From Bradyrhizobium diazoefficiens (GTDB lineage Bacteria; Pseudomonadota; Alphaproteobacteria; Rhizobiales; Xanthobacteraceae), in assembly GCF_018131185.1 (NCBI RefSeq), contig NZ_JAFCJE010000004.1:124001-188000 (forward strand): a stretch of DNA of 64,000 nucleotides. Reading direction: 5' to 3'. The notes beneath the pieces were generated by a model. It saw only the letters and a list, made by a program, of their open reading frames with translations. It was not told the DNA's origin and did not search any database. The position numbers and the translations under genes are program-made. Shown here in pieces: positions 61,051-64,000 of the stretch; within the stretch, counting starts at the first letter, position 1; each line of letters starts with the position of its first letter.

Positions 61051-61601
61051 GGACGCTTGGCTCCGGTGAAGGGCAGCGCAAGCTGCACGAGGATCTGGAT
61101 GCAGAGCAGGCTCATGCCGAATGCCATCAGCGAATAGGGAATGGCGAGCGGCGGCGACCACATCGAGTTGGAGACCTGGCCGTCGACATAGGCTTCATGG
61201 GCCAGTGTCCAGGATTTCCAGGCGAAGAAGGTGCAGAACAGGAACGTGGCGGCGTCGACCAGCCAGAGCCGGACGCTGTTCGCGAACGGCGAGAGCAGGC
61301 CGACAAAGGCCTCGATGCCGATATGGCCGCGGTTCTGCTGCACATAAGCCGCCGTCATGAAGGTTGCGCCGACCAGCAGGAACACGGCGGCTTCGTCCTG
61401 CCAGTAATTGGCCGCCTTGTAGAGAGCGCGGCTGAGCACGCTGTAGCTCAGGATGGCACAGGCCGCGACCAGCGCGATCGCGGCGAACACGACGATGATG
61501 CTGTGGAGGACGGCGAGACCGCGATCGATCGCCGCCGCAAGGCCGGTCCTTGCGGCAGCGTTCGCCTGATCGTCACGATCCGGAAGCGGACCGTGGCTCA
61601 T
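61047..61601 (-). CDS. TRAP transporter small permease, DctQ family (system 2)
   Basis: A 184-residue protein with four membrane segments and the DctQ pattern YWQDEAAVFLLVGATFMTAAYVQQNRGHIGIEAFVGLL. The ATG at 61601 overlaps the dctP stop by four bases (ATGA). All three genes of system 2 are therefore translationally coupled in the order dctP-dctQ-dctM. Confidence 0.92.
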   Translation of the reverse strand: MSHGPLPDRDDQANAAARTGLAAAIDRGLAVLHSIIVVFAAIALVAACAILSYSVLSRALYKAANYWQDEAAVFLLVGATFMTAAYVQQNRGHIGIEAFVGLLSPFANSVRLWLVDAATFLFCTFFAWKSWTLAHEAYVDGQVSNSMWSPPLAIPYSLMAFGMSLLCIQILVQLALPFTGAKRP

Positions 61602-62620
61602 GCGGCAACGTCGATTGCGAGCTTGAGCAGGTTCGCCGAGGTCGCGGTCTTGCCGCTGTAGTCCTTCCACGCGGTGTCGCGAGCGATGTCGCGCCACTTG
61701 CCGACCGTCGCCGCATCGAGCGCCGAGACCTTGGCGCCGGCCTTCTCATAGACCTTGGCGACCTCGATATCGTCGTCCTGAGCGCCCTTGCGGCCGAAGG
61801 CTTCGAGCTCGGTACCCACCGTGAGCAGGATGTCCTGCTGGTTCTTCGGCAGCTTGTCGAAGATCGCCTTGGACATCATCAGCGGCTCGAGCATGAACCA
61901 GTAGGAAGCGCCGGCCCCTGACGTCAGCGATTTCGCGACTTCTTCGAGGCGGAACGAAATCAGGCTGGTCGAGGAGGTGATGCCGGCATCGCACGCACCG
62001 GTCTGCATCGCCGCGTAGATTTCGTTCGAGGGCACCGACAGCACCGAGGCGCCCGCCGTCTGCAGCACCATGTCCATCTCGCGCGAGCCGCCGCGCACCT
62101 TCAGGCCCTTGGCATCTTCCGGCGCGACGATCGGCTTGGAGCGGCTGGCAACGCCGCCGGCCTGCCAGACCCAGGTGAGCAGAATGATGCCCTTGTCGGC
62201 GAGGAAGTCGGTCAGCGCCTTGCCGACGGGCTCCTTCTTCCAGCGCAGGCCCTGGTCGTAAGTGGTGACGAGGCCCGGCATCAGTCCGATATTGGTTTCC
62301 GGCACTTCGCCGCCGGCGTAGGGCATCGGATAGAGGCTGATGTCGAGCGCGCCCTTGCGCATCGCGGAGAACTGCGCGTTGGTCTTGATGAGCGAGGAGT
62401 TCGGATAGATCTCGGCGGCGATGTCGCCATTGCTGCGCTTGCTGACTTCGGCGGCGAACATGCGGCAGAGCCGGTCGCGGAAATCGCCCTTGTCGATGGT
62501 GCCGCCCGGAAACTGGTGCGAGATCTTCAGTGTGGTCGCGGCCTGCGCCGTACCGGTGCCGAAGCGGAGAATGGCGGGTGCGGCGACTGCGGTCGCGAGC
62601 AAATGGCGGCGCGTGAGCAT
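61598..62620 (-). CDS. TRAP transporter solute receptor, DctP family (system 2)
   Basis: A 340-residue receptor with a Tat-like signal (MLTRRHLLATAVAAPAILRF, cleavage near AQA). Family features: LKISHQFPGGTIDKGDFRDRLCRMFAAEVSKRSNGDIAAEIYPNSSLIKTNAQFSAMRKGALDISLYP and GLKVRGGSREMDMVLQTAGASVLSVPSNEIYAAMQTGACDAGI, again with the ligand Arg. The ligand is probably a carboxylate; the clade cannot be told. No regulator or enzyme gene is next to this system. Confidence 0.92.
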   Translation of the reverse strand: MLTRRHLLATAVAAPAILRFGTGTAQAATTLKISHQFPGGTIDKGDFRDRLCRMFAAEVSKRSNGDIAAEIYPNSSLIKTNAQFSAMRKGALDISLYPMPYAGGEVPETNIGLMPGLVTTYDQGLRWKKEPVGKALTDFLADKGIILLTWVWQAGGVASRSKPIVAPEDAKGLKVRGGSREMDMVLQTAGASVLSVPSNEIYAAMQTGACDAGITSSTSLISFRLEEVAKSLTSGAGASYWFMLEPLMMSKAIFDKLPKNQQDILLTVGTELEAFGRKGAQDDDIEVAKVYEKAGAKVSALDAATVGKWRDIARDTAWKDYSGKTATSANLLKLAIDVAA

Positions 62621-62964
62621 GGCATGATCCCCTTGGGCGGTTTTTGAACGGTTCTTGTTTGGCGAGATTGGTCCGGGTTTTCGAGACCGGCGCGTGGGCC
62701 CATCCTAGCCGGTCTCTCACCTGATGATCCCTCATCTGATAGTTCGAGATCGAATGCCGCGGCAAGTGCCGGTTGTGCTGCGCTGCACACTTCCGATCCC
62801 CATAATTCCGATCCCATGACAGGCCCTCGCTCATCCGAATGACGGACCGCAGCGGGATCGCCAAAATTTGTCGGCGGCGGCGTAACAAGGCGGGCCGTCC
62901 ATCCGTCGAAGTTGAGTAGCGGCCTCCGTCGCTGACCAACACCACCTCGAAGGGAAGATGATCC
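62621..62964. promoter_or_regulatory. 344-base divergent region between TRAP system 2 and the MXKDX gene
   Basis: It contains a perfect inverted repeat GAGACCGGC/GCCGGTCTC (62683-62691, 62708-62716), a candidate operator about 65 bases upstream of dctP. Promoters for both neighbours must be here, but none is clear. No ORF with coding character was seen. Confidence 0.45.
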
Positions 62965-63210
62965 ATGACCATTCGCACCCGTATCGTGCTCGGCCTCTCG
63001 GCTGCCGCTCTCTCGTTTGGCCTCGCGTTTGCGCCGGCCGCTTTTGCTCAGGACAAGATGGGCAAGGATGACGGGATGATGAAGAAAGATACGATGTCCA
63101 AGGACGGCATGATGAAGAAGGACACCATGTCCAAGGACGACGGCATGAAGAAGGACCACATGTCGAAGGACGGGATGAAGAAAGACGACGGGATGATGAA
63201 GAAGAACTGA
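62965..63210 (+). CDS. Pentapeptide MXKDX repeat protein
   Basis: An 81-residue exported protein: signal peptide (MTIRTRIVLGLSAAALSFGLAFAPAAFAQ) then a repetitive, highly charged Met/Lys/Asp segment (DKMGKDDGMMKKDTMSKDGM and onward) matching the MXKDX repeat family. The repeats dominate the mature protein. Function is unknown; the Met-rich sequence could bind copper or be redox-active, but that is speculation. AAGGGAAG precedes the ATG. Confidence 0.9.
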   Translation: MTIRTRIVLGLSAAALSFGLAFAPAAFAQDKMGKDDGMMKKDTMSKDGMMKKDTMSKDDGMKKDHMSKDGMKKDDGMMKKN

Positions 63211-63260
63211 TCCCCGGCGCTGCAGCGTTTGCGATACGCAGACGCGCACTCAAACGTCCT

Positions 63261-63312
63261 GGGGCGGTCGTGGACCGCCCCGGAGGCAATTATCAGTTCA
63301 ATTCAATTGAAC
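63261..63312. other. Hairpin and AT-rich palindrome between convergent genes
   Basis: GGGGCGGTC-GTG-GACCGCCCC (63261-63281) is a perfect 9-bp stem. Fifteen bases later, GTTCAATT-C-AATTGAAC (63296-63312) is a perfect 17-bp palindrome. Neither has a long T-run. They lie between the MXKDX and DUF6481 genes and probably act as a shared transcription end. Confidence 0.6.
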
Positions 63313-63326
63313 GTGAATTATGATCG

Positions 63327-63674
63327 TTACTTGCGCTTGGCCTTGCGGGCGGCGTAGCGGGCGTCGCGCTTGGCCTTCTGCTCGGCCTCGAGCTCAGCCG
63401 CCTTAGCGGCCGCTTCCTCGGCTTCACGCGCAAGCCGTGCGGCTTCCGCGGCTGCGGCTTCTTCCGCGATACGCTTCTGTTCGGCCCTTTCAGCCTCGCG
63501 CGAGGCCTTTGCCTCGGCGCGCTTCGCCGCGAGGGCCTCGCGTTCGGCACGCTTCGCCGCAACCGTGGGATCATCGGGCCCCGGTTGGGACTTGAACTTG
63601 TTCAAAAGGTTCTTGCGTGCGTCTTGCGCCGCTTTTTGCCGGTCTGCGAAACCTGGTTCCCTGAATCCACTCAT
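63327..63674 (-). CDS. DUF6481 family coiled-coil protein
   Basis: A 115-residue, almost wholly helical protein rich in Ala, Lys, Glu and Arg. The N-terminus MSGFREPGFADRQKAAQDAR and the following LLNKFKSQPGPDDP are the recognisable family segment; residues 40-115 form one long charged coiled coil (AKRAEAKASREAERAEQKRI and onward). Such proteins are common in Alphaproteobacteria; function is unknown. Confidence 0.85.
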   Translation of the reverse strand: MSGFREPGFADRQKAAQDARKNLLNKFKSQPGPDDPTVAAKRAEREALAAKRAEAKASREAERAEQKRIAEEAAAAEAARLAREAEEAAAKAAELEAEQKAKRDARYAARKAKRK

Positions 63675-63942
63675 CGACGAGCCTTGTCTTCCTCGCTTTC
63701 GATCCTAAATCACTGCGTGTTGGTACGTCGGCTGGGCATAGCGGGCGCCACGCGACGCAGAAGCGTGTACATCGGCGCGCGTCGCGAAGCCACCCCATAA
63801 TCGCAGCCGATCAGGTCAACGAAGAATCGCCCACCTCCCGACGATCTCTCGTAGCCCGGAAAAACTGCCGAATTGTGATGTCCCTCATAAGGGACCACGA
63901 GGCTGACGCCTAGCGTCCGCCCCCCCGATACGGAGTACGGGC

Positions 63943-64000
63943 ATGCCGATCTCTAGACTAAGCCTGAAGGCGCTCGCAATTGCCTTCGTCCTGGTAGCCG
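63943..64000 (+). CDS. Start of a secreted or membrane protein (3' end missing)
   Basis: An ATG at 63943 with GGAG eight bases upstream opens MPISRLSLKALAIAFVLVA, the start of a signal peptide or membrane anchor, and the frame is open to the right edge. Only 19 codons are visible, so the product cannot be named. Confidence 0.5.
   Translation, partial: MPISRLSLKALAIAFVLVA

Overview
The window is a high-GC chromosomal segment that looks like Bradyrhizobium or a close relative in the Nitrobacteraceae. The signs are the gene families (DUF1236, MXKDX-repeat, DUF6481 and OpgC proteins, an ETC complex I NDUFS4-like subunit), alphaproteobacterial regulatory sites (a GTTC-N7-GTTC LexA box and an EcfG-type GGAAC-N16-CGTT promoter) and dispersed intergenic palindromes of a kind I associate with that genus. 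I see no phage, transposase, integrase or CRISPR array. Identification is by eye from motifs and remembered family features; no search was run.

Layout. 1-6 kb: TerC (cut by the left edge), a quinone oxidoreductase, argD behind a leader-peptide attenuator, a SUKH-like protein and rimO. 6-13 kb: nitrite assimilation, with nasT-nasS, a structured leader, ferredoxin-type nitrite reductase and an unusual Fe-S/FAD/NADPH reductase. 13-17 kb: 5-oxoprolinase pxpBCA, divergent from an RraA-like protein and a cupin. 17-21 kb: small secreted proteins, a periplasmic PheC-like dehydratase, a DUF1993 protein and a repeat-bearing acidic protein. 21-27 kb: a five-gene sugar or sugar-acid ABC operon ending in a D-2-hydroxyacid dehydrogenase. 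27-36 kb: an LTXXQ protein, a lone receiver domain, glucokinase, nicotinamidase, a PhaC-like hydrolase, NAD+ synthetase, a GrlR-like protein and a DUF1236 protein behind an EcfG promoter. 36-48 kb: many small genes, HU, three candidate small RNAs, an SOS-controlled small protein, a sirtuin, a double cold-shock protein, DUF192, tRNA-Pro(TGG), OpgC, a complex I accessory subunit and an Lrp regulator. 48-55 kb: leucine/isovalerate catabolism (ivd, mccB, mccA, HMG-CoA lyase) with a divergent AraC regulator. 55-63 kb: two TRAP transporters, the first with an aldolase-family gene and a divergent GntR regulator acting at a clear palindrome. The right end has an MXKDX protein, a DUF6481 protein and the start of a secreted protein.

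Working together. NADPH nitrite reduction is probably self-contained: the reductase replaces the FMN domain with a 4Fe-4S domain that could feed NirA. The leucine cluster takes isovaleryl-CoA to acetoacetate plus acetyl-CoA but lacks the methylglutaconyl-CoA hydratase. The GntR, TRAP and lyase genes form an uptake-and-cleavage cassette, probably for a sugar acid or keto acid.

The most novel signals are not protein genes. (1) Two paralogous candidate small RNAs (38534-38617 minus and 43785-43858 plus) share a 17-nt 5' end, a terminator hairpin with compensatory stem changes and an upstream motif at identical spacing. (2) The argD leader has a 12-codon ORF whose ribosome-binding region can pair with the 5' arm of an intrinsic terminator. 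(3) A LexA box precedes a 45-residue ORF. (4) Three dispersed palindrome families in this window all lie between convergent genes.
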